The notes under the pieces were generated by a model. The model saw only the letters and a program-made list of their open reading frames with translations. It was not told the origin of the DNA and did no database searches. 64,000 nt of DNA. Source: Agapanthus africanus (lineage: Eukaryota > Streptophyta > Magnoliopsida > Asparagales > Amaryllidaceae). The stretch lies in assembly GCA_030015575.1 (NCBI GenBank), contig JASDDO010000024.1, positions 38,402,114 to 38,466,113 on the forward strand, read 5' to 3'. Numbering within the stretch: the stretch's first letter is position 1; every line of letters begins with the position of its first letter. This document shows, piece after piece, positions 11,156 to 21,231 of this stretch. The position numbers and the translations under genes are program-made.

Positions 11156-11544
11156 TTTTGGTTCAACCATTTGGGTATGCACCAAAAGTTATTGGTTATT
11201 GGGACCCTCCATCTCTCTAAAGACGTTGAAGAATTACAACGACATATATCAGAGGTATGAAGAGATGTACCCTTGAATCAATGTTGGTTGGGAGATCTGT
11301 AGTCAAGTTTGGGACTAAGACCAGTTAAAAAGATTTATGAGCATATAGGCTCAATTAATCTAAATGAGGGATCTGTGGCCAACTTGGGCTTGGCCCACTA
11401 AGTTAAAATGTTGAACATTTATTTAGGCTCGACCCTTTTTATTTAACAATGCTGTGTATTGGTTTGGGTTCTGACAACTTTTTGTCTTTTGTTGAGCACT
11501 CATTATAGCTCTAGGGCTTTATTTAAAGAACAGTTTATGTTCAC

Positions 11545-11930
11545 TCAGCGCACACATGAGGAGCACGTGGTGTGTTTGGCTCTGAGCGCCAGATTTAGAG
11601 CGCTAAGGCGCTTCCTATAAAAGAGCGCACACGTGAGGAGCATGTGGCGCGCTTGGTTCTGAGCGCCAGTTAATGAGCGCAGAGTGCTCTTTATGAAATA
11701 GCGCACATGTGAGAAGCACGTGGTGCGTTTGGTGCTGAGCGCCAGTAAATGAGTGTAGAGCGCTCCTTGTGAAATAGCGCATACGTGAGGAGCACGTGGC
11801 GCGCTTGGTGCTGAGCGCCAGTTAATGAGTGCAGAGCGCTCATTCTGAAATAGCGCACACATGAGGAGCACGTGGTGCGCTTGGTGCCGAGCGCCAATCT
11901 TGAAACGCAGGGCGCTTCTTTTAAAATAGC
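11545..11930 (-). repeat. 76-bp tandem repeat in B LTR
   Basis: The unit starts gcgcacacgtgaggag at 11625, 11701, 11777 and 11853, an exact 76-bp period, with partial units on both sides. Each carries a CACGTG-like site and gagcgccag. The other B LTR has the matching array at about 36495-36830 with one shortened unit. Confidence 0.85.
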
Positions 11931-13169
11931 GCTTGGAGCGCTGCGGCGCTGTGCGCCAGTCTTGGAGCGCTAAGGCGCTTCTTTTTAATTTGGAGCGCTA
12001 AGGCTCTTTTTAGGCAATTTTGATCAGTTCTGCGCTCTGAGAATTAAATTCTCGTTTATAAGAAACTTTGTCTCGTGGGTCTAAGAACAAAATTCTTAAT
12101 TTTATAGAAATTGTTACAATCTCTTTTTTTTTTGTGAAAGTCTTTGCCTTTATGGATCTGTGATCTGAAGAGAATTGAATTCTTCTTCCCCCCTTTTTTA
12201 TGATGAGATACTATGATCTCTTTGTGAAAGACGTCTGTCTTATAGATCTATGATCTAGAAAAAGAACTAAGTTCTTCTTCTCTTGATGATATGCTTTGAT
12301 CTCTCTGTTTTATTTACCTTGATGAAATTCTTCTTCTTCCGAGAGCTTGCTCTTCTCTCTGAAATTTCTCAAAGTTTGGGAGGGGGGGGAGGGTTTCTCT
12401 ATGCAAAACTTGAAGTCTTAGGTCCTTTATATAGGGGAGGCTGATTTGTTGAATCAGTTGAAGAGATCTTTTCTCTAATTGATTTGGGAATGTTTCCCAC
12501 TGTTGGATTTTTGATCCAAGGACTTCTGTTTTACAGAAAGCAATCTTCTTGTTTTTAACAAGATTGGGAAAATATTTTCCCATACAGAATTATTCTGTAT
12601 CTTGGTGATTTTTAATCACTATTGGATCTTTGATCCAACGGTGCTCTAATTTACAGAGTACAATCTTTCCTGTTTGGAAAGATTTAAGGAGTATTTTCTC
12701 AACAAAATTTTATTCTGTAATTTGATGATTTATTTATCTTAGTCGGATCTTTGATCCAATGGTGGAGAACATTTAGTTCTAGCGCTTGGCGCTCTCGTGC
12801 ATTGCATGTGAGGCGCTGCCTCAGAGTCTTTGACTCTTAGAGCTGGCGCTCCTGATGCTAGCGCTCTCGTGCTAGCGCTCTCGTGCTTTGTGCGTGAGGC
12901 GCTGCCTCAGAGTCTTTGACTCTTAGCGCTAGCGCTCCTAGCGCTCTTGTGCTTTGCAAGTAAGGCGTTGCCTCAGAGTCTTTGACTCTTAGCACTGGCG
13001 CTCCTGGTGCTAGCGCTCTCGTGCTTTGCACGTGAGGCGCTGCCTCAAAGTCTTTGACTCTTCAGCGCTGGCGCTCCTGGCACTAGCGCTCTCGTGCTTT
13101 GCACGTGAGGTGCTGCCTCGGTTCAAATTTTGAATTTTGAATAGAGTTTTGCTCTCAATTGGGGAAACA

Positions 13170-13923
13170 AATGCCCCCCACCGTTGGGCTCGCGCGGCTT
13201 ACACGTGAGTGCAGCGGTGGCTGCTTTATCACCGTCGGATCAACTTGGAAGTTGGATCGACTTCCAACGCCTATAAATAGGGCCTTTAGCCCTTGAGATG
13301 ATTTCTGTTCATCTTCTTCCCTTCTTATTTTTCTGAGAATTTAATTCTCTTTCAGAGCACAGCTCTCTGCCTAAAGGAAATTCCTTAAGAGTTAAAACTC
13401 TGTCCAAAAATTTGGTAAGATTTGAACCCATTAACAGAGTTTTGCTCTACTTAGATTCACAGATCTTAAAGATTCTTAATGTTTCTTAACCCGTTAATTA
13501 AAAACCAGAGCTTTGCTCTTCTTTGATCATAGATCAGAAAAACCATTCTTTTTTAAGGTTTCTTAACCCTTTAATGAAGAACTCTTAGAGTTCATTTTGT
13601 AGATCTTAAATATCTCAGAATTTTTACTTTGTAAAAAGCTTTGCTTTTTAGGGTTTTGATGGATTACTCCATTGTTCTAACAAAGCATGGCCCTCAGAAT
13701 TTTTGGGGAATTTTTATTCCCCATTGAAGTTGCTAGAGCATTTCTCTTAGAAATTTTGGGGAATTTTTTATTCCCCTCATAATGACAGAGGTGACCTCTG
13801 TAACAGAGCGCTGCTCTCAAAGGAGTTAACTCATAACCCGAGAAATCTCTCATTGAACGAGAATCTTTTTTTGAAGATTTTCTTTTTAATGATTAACTGT
13901 CTTATCAATGATGAGCCATCATC
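13170..13923 (+). promoter_or_regulatory. Promoter and 5' UTR of the antisense gene; PPT of B
   Basis: Directly inside B's 3' LTR, the minus strand reads ggtggggggcatt next to the LTR: the polypurine tract for plus-strand DNA synthesis. On the plus strand a TATA box, ctataaatag (13271-13280), follows. About 750 bases without an open frame lead to the first ATG of the PMD gene (14050). The stretch is a chain of short inverted repeats (for example gagaatt/aattctc, aaggaa/ttcctt, agagtt/aactct). A second copy of this region lies at 59466-60057 with its TATA at the same relative place. Confidence 0.7.
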
Positions 13924-16321
13924 TTGATTTTATGGGTCCCTTTTGATCCCTTTCCACTGCATTGCAGTGTGGTACAAATTAAAGTATCAAGTACTAGGCT
14001 TTGGGCTGTAGCATTGACGGCTAACCCTCGTTCTTCCCATGTAGTTACTATGTCTTATGACACTTCTTTTCCATTCGTTCGTCCGGAGAGCGCTTTCGCC
14101 AACGCACCTGTAGACCGAGAAGTTTTTACACTGATCAAAGATCATGACCCGGAGCAGAAGTCGCTTCATTTGTGGGGGTTGTGGTAAACCAGATTATCCA
14201 GGGTCGATGCAGCTTCTCTTGTGCGAAGCCTTCAACACCAATCTCCGCTATTCACTATGCCGACCCACCCCAGGTTAACTATGTCGTAGAGGAGGTCCAC
14301 TGGACCTCAGAAGGTCGCCTTCAGCCCTCTATGGCCGCGATACCTATGCAGCCGCCGATGGCTTTAGATATTCTGAGGCGGCGCATATGTCAGGGCGAGT
14401 TGCGCCCATGGGGACAAGTGTATATGATTGGTCTGACTCCTCGTCACTCGGCCGGATACCTACAGTGGGCCCGGTACATCTTATCGGCAAAAATTCGGCG
14501 TTATTGAAGCTCGGGCTGTACCCTGCTATCTATGCGTCACTTTTCCAGTATCCGGCGCCTCCGGTGTGGTGGATTAAGGCTTTCTTAGAGCAATGGAACA
14601 TCCCGACACACACCTTTCTCCTATCGGATCGGGAGGTTTCAATCTTCCTGGAGGAGTTTGCGGAGATCTCAGGCCTACCTGTCAGAGGGGAACACTTCGA
14701 GGAAATACTTCCCCCTGACGAATACGTCTTTGCGACCCGATCAGTAGTGATGGGTCTGACTCCGGAAAATGCCATTCAGCACCGATTCCTAAGCTTAATC
14801 AAGGTGTTGAATATTTATGAGTGCCTGTTCTTGGAATCTGGGGGGCACGGCGTCAGCTTCACAGATTTTATTGCCCGCTTTCTCCGCCCCGACGTCCTTT
14901 CAAAGGAAGCTGTGAAATTTTCCAAGCTCGCCGATCCTTTCGGCTTTGGTTTGGACAAACAGCTGGCAGCGGAAGCGGATTAGAGGAATTTCTTTCTCCC
15001 GGACACCCCGGTCGTCCCCTTTGCAGAGCTTGCAGCTTTAGACATCGACGAAGAAACGTTCTTTTTGGGGTTTCTCGGCCTATGGCTAAGTTGGTTCGTA
15101 CTTCCCATGCACCCTCGTCATATGAGGCCGTCCATTTTCTACCCGGCTCACCGGATGGTTGAAGGAACGCGGGTTGCCATCGGGATTGCCGGGCTGGCTC
15201 ATTTGTATCATGGCTTGAGCTTAGCGGCGGACATTACTTAGCCGGGTTTAGAGCCCGTACATCTCCCGCTGCATTATTTTACTTCGTGGATCGAGCCTTT
15301 GGAATCCACAAACGTCCCCGTTTCTATGATAGCTACAATTTCCCCCAGGTGATGTCTCTAATCGACGCCTCTGCTTCAGACCTGTCGTCGCGAGAAGCTC
15401 GGGGAGTGATCCTCCGCCCGCGCATGGTTGGGGACAACATGACCTTCGTTGATAGGGTCATGACTATCGGCAAGGAGTCAACTAAGGAGGTGCAGCCGCT
15501 GCGTGACACCTTCAAGGACGGGGCTTCCACGTTGAAGGCTCGGGAGATCGTGCATTTGTACTCGATCAGGCCGGGCTTCTTAGTATTCAAGCAGAACGAG
15601 TCGGCGTTGTTTATGAGGTACAACCCACATCGCTTTGCCCAACAGTAGGGTTACAACTAGGGTGTTCCCCTCGAAGGTTTTCTGGCTGAACCGACTGCCA
15701 CTGAAGAGGGCATTCACACTACGCTGCACCACTTCATGCGCCTAAATACCGGGTCCATCTTCTTTATCAGCGAGCCGAGCTTCATCCTGAACGCCTCGAA
15801 TGCATATGTGGCGTGGTATCAGCACGCAATGGGTGCTGTGATTAGGGAAGAATGACGGCTGCTGCTTGATCACAAGGGTGCAGTCCCTGTCGGTAACCCA
15901 TCCGTCCTTTTTAAACGACGAATTACTGTTCGTCCTTCATTAAAGGAGACCGATACGGTTGTGTTCCCTTACACCTTTACTTCAAAGAAATAGCCTAGCG
16001 TTCCTAAAATAGTAGCTATAGCGTCTCCGGAATCTGGAGTTGGCGCGGAGATTGGGACCCGTCGTCCAAAAATGCCCGTGAAGCGTAGGCTCCTATCGTC
16101 GGCTGACGGGGCTCGTTCGCAGAAGAAGAAGTTGATGTTTTCTCTCGATGTCGTACTCGGCCAGGATCCCCATGCTCCCTATAGCGAGGGCTTGAGTGAG
16201 TACGGGTCTAATGAGGGCCTATTTATTGTGCCCGCAGATGATACCGATCTTCAATTCGCCCTTGTGGCTTCCGAGCGACAGGCTCGTACAGAGGCAGCGT
16301 TGCTATCGCTTGCGGAGAAGG

Positions 16322-17745
16322 GTATGCTCTAGTCATGTCGTTTTGAGCTTTTGCTTGTCTCTTATTATGCATTTATTAATACATCCTTCTTTGTCAGGCA
16401 TCTCCGCTGAAGAGGCTCTGGCGGCTTCCCTCCGGAATTTTGAGGGGGAAGAGAGGCTTCGCGCTTCTTGTGGCTTGGGTATAACTTATTTAGTTTGATT
16501 ACGCCCTCATGCTTTATACCTTGCTCTGACGCTTTATTTCACCTTGTTACAGGGACTGCTTCGGCTCCAGTTGTTCCTGGTGTAGCGCCGATCCCAAGCG
16601 ATGGTGCAGTAGTCTTGTCAGAACCGGCCATCAAGGCTATGACTATCCCCAAGCCAACATAAGAGTCTTCGCTGAAACAGCCGATGATGGACACCATAGC
16701 GGCACCGGAGGCAGAACTAGGGTCAGATGACGGCGAAGGCATCCCCTTGTCTGAAGTCTTGAGGAGGTCGGTCCTCATTGCACAAACTGAAAAGAAGCAC
16801 AGGAAGCGTGCAGCGAGGGAGCATGATGCTACCTTGGCTACGGGTGTAGGTTTAAGCACCATCCCTTCTGTCGCTATTACTTCAAAGGGTACCCCAGCTG
16901 CCTTGTCTACCGCCCATAGATAGGTTGCGCGCGCGGTTCGGGAGGCAACTGAGGATCCATCGCAAGGTAATGCAATGCCTATTCTTTTTTATCAGAACTT
17001 GGTATGCAAATTCTTATATATCATATCCTGCAGGGCCAAGTCTTGGCAGTAAGATGGTAGGTGAGGCGACGACGACCATGGAGCCCGAAGTAGCTACTCT
17101 CTCCAGAGAGTCTGGGACTGCCCAAACCGCTGCTCTCTCCCCTTGTGGCTCTCTGGCGTCGGCAGGCATCGCGAGTGCCACGACGGCCCTTATCGAATCA
17201 GGGGACGAAGCCATAGGCGCCGAGACCGTCCCACTGAAGGAGAGCGAAGAAGTCACTAGGCATAGCGTTGCTTCTGTTGCTGAAATTGTTCCCTCTGAAG
17301 CACCTCGGGTCGCCGCAATGACGGCTGTTGTTTCCTCACCTTCTCCCATGCCTTCTGAAATGCTGGAAGGTATAGGTTTGTGATTCATCGGCTTCATTAT
17401 GGGTATCACTCTCCTTGTATTGGCAGTATGTCGTCATAACTTTGCAGGAGTCCTTTTTGATCACCAATATCAGGTGCTAAACCCGCATTTCTCATTCTAG
17501 CCGGAGATTGCCCTACCTGCTGATGTCGGTGAGTATAGTCTATAACAGACGTCTTTTCCTTTCTCTTACGGATAGCCATATTGCTAACTCTTCTTCATAT
17601 TGGATATAGCGTCGTGGGTCGAGAGAATAACCGAGCTCCCTGCACTCCCCGTCCTACCGCCTGTTGTAGCCGGTATGATAGGCTTTACCCCTTATGCGTT
17701 TTCTTTATTTGCTGACTTGGCATTTAACCGTAACTCATTCTGCAG
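16322..17745 (+). other. Six GT-AG introns of the antisense gene
   Basis: Introns: 16322-16397, 16479-16552, 16967-17033, 17370-17447, 17529-17609 and 17673-17745 (76, 74, 67, 78, 81 and 73 bases). All have GT...AG ends, are T-rich and split a codon after its first base (five donors G|GTA, one G|GTG). The five internal exons are 81, 414, 336, 81 and 63 bases, all multiples of three. Removing the introns joins the open frames; leaving them in meets stop codons directly. The splice signals work only on the plus strand. Confidence 0.85.
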
Positions 17746-18452
17746 CAATCGCACCGGCTCCAGCTCCCTTAGAGACTCGTATTATGATGCCGGCAGGGCC
17801 TCTTGTTAAACTCACATCTTCTCTAGGCGCCGTGAACAGCCGGCGAATGTTGAACGAGTTCGTCGAAGATCTTGATGTTGAATCCCTCACCTCCGCTGCA
17901 AATTTTGCTATGCAGGTTAATCCAATGCTGGCGACACTCGTGAACTTCCATGATGAGGACGTCGTCGGGTCGTGGGTTGACTACTGCAGACAGATCGAGG
18001 CTTGCTTGCACGAGATCGAGCTCAAGCGTATTGCTCCTGAGGTGTTAGCTTCATCTTCCCAGCGGGTTGCGTGGATGGAGCAGGGTGTTCCTTTCCTTCG
18101 CCATTTTGAACAAGAGGAGACCCTGCGACAGAAGGAACATGAGGCGGCTTCTAACGAGTCTACTCGGTTGTGCGCCGAGGTCGACACGAACGCTGCGCAG
18201 CTGAAGGCTATTTTCGATAGTCTCCAACTGTGTATCTCAGACGGGTTGGCGCTAAGGCAGAAGCATGACTCCACCGAGCGAGTTTCCCAAAGTTGCGAAG
18301 CTGCTAAGCATGAAATCGATACGAAGCTTTCATCCTGCTTGCAGCGACGGGCTCGAATTAAAGTGGAGCTGGCAGCGGTGGCCGACTGTGAGAATGAGAT
18401 GAAAGGAGTGCACGAGCGGCTTGCCGACTTGTTGAAGAGGCCTCCTCCTTAG
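17746..18452 (+). CDS. Last exon of antisense gene, coiled-coil-like C-terminus
   Basis: An uninterrupted 235-codon open exon starting AIAPAPAPLETR and ending LLKRPPP-stop. About residues 100-235 are rich in Glu, Arg, Gln and Leu with heptad-like spacing (EQEETLRQKEHEAASNE, RARIKVELAAVADCENEM), suggesting a helical dimerisation segment. It is the best preserved part of the gene: no stop or frame change over 0.7 kb. No similarity to gag or pol. Its function is not recognised. Confidence 0.75.
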
Positions 18453-18582
18453 TACCTGTCTTTGTAATTTTTTGTATTGATGGAAATTTTTAATTCATGA
18501 ATAACATGTATTCATTCATTTTTTTTATTCTTTTATTCCATTCATTTTCATATGATGTACCTTGTATCCAATTGAATTCATG

Positions 18583-18588
18583 AATAAA
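18583..18588 (+). terminator. Poly(A) signal of antisense gene
   Basis: AATAAA lies 131 bases after the stop codon, in a T- and A-rich stretch (ttttttgta, tgaataacatgtattcat) typical of plant 3' ends. It is the first good signal on the plus strand after the gene. Confidence 0.55.
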
Positions 18589-18755
18589 GGACACATTTCT
18601 TTTCTATCTTGTATTATCGCCTTCTTTTCTTTGTTGTCATGTGATTTTAGCAAATTTGGCCTGTAGATGATAGATAATAGTTCATCTTGAACTCTTTGTA
18701 GGGTAGTGATAGCTTAGGAAATAGGTTCAGATCTGCCGCCCAAGACTTTTCAATT

Positions 18756-18925
18756 TTATAAGCCATGAGGGTCTCATAAAGATTTTTCTCCCTGCGAGTC
18801 GTGAGGATCTCGTATGTGTATTTTCTCCTCAGGAGTCATGAGGATTCATAAGTGTGCTTTCCCTTGAGAGTCATAAGAATCTCACAAGAGAATTTTCTCC
18901 CTTACAAGTCGAGAGGACTTGTAAG
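18756..18925. repeat. Hairpin block 1 (five stem-loops)
   Basis: Five consecutive inverted repeats with 6-8 bp stems and loops close to tcgtgaggat: ttataag/ctcataa, tgcgag/ctcgta, an imperfect ctcagga pair, cttgaga/tctcacaag, and the perfect cttacaag/cttgtaag (18901-18908 with 18918-18925). Confidence 0.75.
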
Positions 18926-18982
18926 TGATCGATGAGTTGGCCTTTTTCCGAGTCGAAGCACTGCTCCGACGAGGATGTCATT

Positions 18983-19630
18983 TGGTTGACGTATTTCCGC
19001 GACGAGGTCATTGGATGACGTATTTACGCGACGGGGTCGTTTGCTGACATGTTTCCACAACGGGGTCATTGGCTGACGTATTTCCGCGATGGGGTCATTT
19101 GCTGACGTGTTTCCGTGACGGGGGCATTTTCTAACGTATTTCCAAGACGGGGTCATTGGCTGGCATATTTCCGTGGAGGGATCATGTGCTGACGTATTTC
19201 CGCGACGGGGTCATTTGCTGACGTATTTCCACGACGGGGTCATTTGCTGATGTGTTTCCGCGACAGGGTCATTTGCTGACGTATTTTCGAGACGGGGTCA
19301 TTGGCTGACGTATTTCCGCGGCGGGGTCATTTGCTCAAGTATTTCCGCGACGGGTGTGCTGACGTATTTCCGCGACGGGGTCATTTGCTGACGTATTTCC
19401 GCGACAGGGTCATTGGATGATGTATTTCCGCGACGGGGTCATTGGATGACGCATTTCCGCGACGGGGTCATTTGCTGACGTATTTCCGAGACGGGGTCAT
19501 TTGCTGACGTGTTTCCGAGACGGGGTCATTGGCTGGCGTATTTCCACGACGGGGTCATTTGCTGACGTATTTCCGCGACGGGTCATTTGCTGACGTATTT
19601 CCGTGACGGGGTCATTGGATCCCGTATTCC
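18983..19630. repeat. 29-bp minisatellite, about 22 copies
   Basis: Consensus gtatttccgcgacggggtca followed by tttgctgac. Variants swap cgcgac, cgagac or ccacgac and ttgctgac or ttggatgac; one unit (near 19350) is shortened. No unique spacers separate the units. Confidence 0.9.
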
Positions 19631-19939
19631 GTTTTCTGCGGTGTTGGGGCTGACTCTAGGCTATCCTTGAACCGTAGAGTCTTGGAACTGGAGACTTTGC
19701 CGTGGATCCGATTGGTGGTGTCGTGTCCGTGCTCTGCTGGAAGGAGGAGGAACGCTGTTGTTGGTCTTCTGGGATGTAGATGTTGCTGTTGAGATCTGAC
19801 TTTCCCTTTTGAAAGGATCTGGTGGGGGACATGTGGTTCCCTTTTCGTTTATGCCCATGGATTGTATACAGGGGTCAGTATGGACTCGCCTGTAGGGCAA
19901 AAGTTTCATTCTTTCATCATTTTTTTTATTTCTTTTCGC

Positions 19940-20150
19940 GATGCTCTATCATTTCAGCTTTTTAAATCATGAAATTCGCAATTGCCCAATCATTTCGGCT
20001 ATTTTTCGCGGTGTCCAATCATTTCGGCTATTTTCCTTTTTACTCGTTACTTTTTATTGCGAGTTGCCCTATCATTTCGGCTATTTTTATACGCATATAT
20101 CTTACTCGCTGATTTTTATTGCGAGTTGCCCAAACATTTCGGCTATTTTA
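19940..20150. repeat. Spaced repeats of atcatttcggctattt
   Basis: Five copies of a word close to cccaatcatttcggctattt at irregular spacing, with gcgagttgccc before the last two. Confidence 0.7.
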
Positions 20151-20179
20151 CATGCATTTTTTTCGAGTACAGAACTCAA

Positions 20180-20345
20180 GATCTGATACCAATATTAGCA
20201 TCAGCATCGCTGCGACTGGAATATTGCCAGGAGCGAATCATCATTTGCCGTGAAAGGACTTGGAATTTGATACCGATTTAGGCATCAACATCGCTACCAC
20301 TGGGACATTGCCAGGAGCGAATCATCATTTTCCTCTGTCGATGTC
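20180..20345. repeat. 84-bp tandem duplication
   Basis: tgatacc at 20184 and 20268 begin two copies sharing gcatca.catcgct, actgg and ttgccaggagcgaatcatca. Confidence 0.8.
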
Positions 20346-20400
20346 GAACAAAGGTGGCTTAGCAAACAGGGTTAGAATCCTGTCGACTAAGGCTGCTGAC

Positions 20401-20571
20401 TTCATGAGCCGTAAGGGTTTCATAAAGGTATTTCTTCCTACAAGTCGTGAGGATCTCGTAGGTGCGTTTTCTCCAAAAGAATCGTGAGGATCCTCAAGTG
20501 TGCGTTCCCTTATAAGTCGTAAGGATTTTATAAGAGTGTTTTCTGCTTATAAGTCGAGAGGACTTATAAGC
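20401..20571. repeat. Hairpin block 2 (five stem-loops)
   Basis: Same order as block 1: ttcatga/tttcata, cctacaag/ctcgtagg, an imperfect ccaaaag/cctcaag pair, cttataa/tttataag, and the perfect gcttataag/cttataagc (20545-20553 with 20563-20571). Loops are close to tcgtgaggat or tcgagagga. Confidence 0.75.
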
Positions 20572-20744
20572 GTTTGTTCACCGAATAGGGGAATTTCATG
20601 CTATTGGTGGAACTTGGTGGGGGAGACGTTTATTTATGCCCGTGGATTGTATATAAGGGTCAACATTGAACCACTTGTAGGGCAGTCTGTGGAGTGTGAT
20701 GGCTTAAGAACATGTTCAGATCCCTGTAGCTTAAGGCTTTTGAA

Positions 20745-20917
20745 TCTTATGAGCCGTGAGAGTCTCATAAGAGGGTTCTCCTTGCGAGTCATAAGGATCT
20801 CGTAAGTGTAATTTCTCCTTAGGAATCGTGGGGATCCTTAAGTGTGTCGCTCCTTTGTGAGTCGTATGGATCTCACACAGGTATTTTCTCCTTACAAGGT
20901 CGAGAGGACCTTGCAAG
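20745..20917. repeat. Hairpin block 3 (five stem-loops)
   Basis: Perfect tcttatgag/ctcataaga (20745-20753 with 20764-20772), cttgcgag/ctcgtaag, cttagga/tccttaag, tttgtgag/ctcacaca, and an 11-bp cttacaaggtc/gaccttgcaag with one mismatch (20891-20901 with 20907-20917). Confidence 0.8.
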
Positions 20918-21231
20918 TGTCTTTTAACGAGATTGCGCCCTTTCGGGTTTTCACAAACTCGCCGGTAGCCCTGCTGTTTTTACTCACGGAGCCCTTTCGG
21001 GTTTTCATCCGTGCCCATTTTGCTTATGGACGTACCGTTTTTTTTGCGTCAGCTTTAGGATGCTGCGGTTCATAGTAGTTTACAGATGTTTCGGTCAGTC
21101 GTTAGTTTTAGGACGTTTCGGTCCATTGTTGCCGTTTTGGAGACAACAATTTTGCTTATAGAGTTTGGGCTTAGGAAGATAGTGAGCGGACGTAGGCGTC
21201 GTCATCTATCGTTGACCTAGGCCGTGACTCA

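Larger units (their letters stand above)
10354..13169 (-). repeat. Element B 3' LTR (2.8 kb)
   Basis: In plus-strand reading it starts tgttctcc and ends ggggaaaca, the exact inverse of A's LTR ends, and it lies in the same orientation as 35333-38040. Inside are a run of about ten 'tttaaggacatcatagtc' units (10905-11155), a 76-bp repeat (11545-11930), three 120-bp palindrome-rich units (12400-12770) and about five units of roughly 70 bp with tgcacgtgagg (12790-13115). The inverse TATA box is at about 12426-12436. Confidence 0.9.
14050..18452 (+). pseudogene. Antisense plant mobile domain (PMD) gene with six introns
   Basis: Product: a protein with a plant mobile domain, known from plant genes (the MAIN/MAIL1 family) and from retrotransposons; its biochemical role in elements is not established. 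The first exon (14050-16321) holds the PMD: IYASLFQYP, FLEQWNIPTHTFLLSDREVS and ISGLPVRGEHF (about 14530-14700), GLWLSWFVLP (about 15070), LAHLYHGL (about 15200) and YNPHRFAQQ (about 15620), matching the family order. Exons 16398-16478, 16553-16966, 17034-17369, 17448-17528 and 17610-17672 encode Ala/Pro/Thr/Ser-rich linkers. Exon 17746-18452 is Glu/Arg/Leu-rich and coiled-coil-like. At least three frame changes (between 14172 and 14230, near 14500, near 15310) and about nine stops make this copy a pseudogene. It lies inside B, opposite to B's own genes. The PMD call is firm; the exact start is not. Confidence 0.85.
18589..21231 (-). other. Element B 3' UTR with repeat arrays
   Basis: 2.6 kb between the antisense gene and the integrase stop codon, with no coding region. 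It holds three hairpin blocks, a 29-bp minisatellite, five repeats of an atcatttcggctattt word (19940-20150), an 84-bp duplication (20180-20345) and two LTR-like words (19850-19905, 20635-20685). 19640-19840 shows nothing recognisable. Confidence 0.8.

Noticed and set aside
11545..11897. Minus-strand open frames with repeated peptide (CALFQ.ERSAL)
   Set aside because: The frames arise from the 76-bp LTR repeat, whose period gives recurring similar words; no domain, and the partner LTR differs.
10354..13169. Solo LTR inserted in A
   Set aside because: The same LTR lies in the same orientation at 35333-38040, with B's genes in between and matching target bases outside, so these are the two LTRs of one element.
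17471..17500. Additional 27-base intron (gtgctaaac...ttctag)
   Set aside because: Too short for a plant spliceosomal intron. A single TAG stop within exon 17448-17528 explains the break and keeps the phase-1 pattern.
13924..18452. Independent host gene that received flanking transposons
   Set aside because: It lies wholly between B's integrase and B's polypurine tract/3' LTR, with its promoter adjoining the tract, and the promoter region has a second copy in another family member.
18983..19630. CRISPR-like array
   Set aside because: Units are directly adjacent with no unique spacers and the context is a plant retrotransposon; it is a minisatellite.
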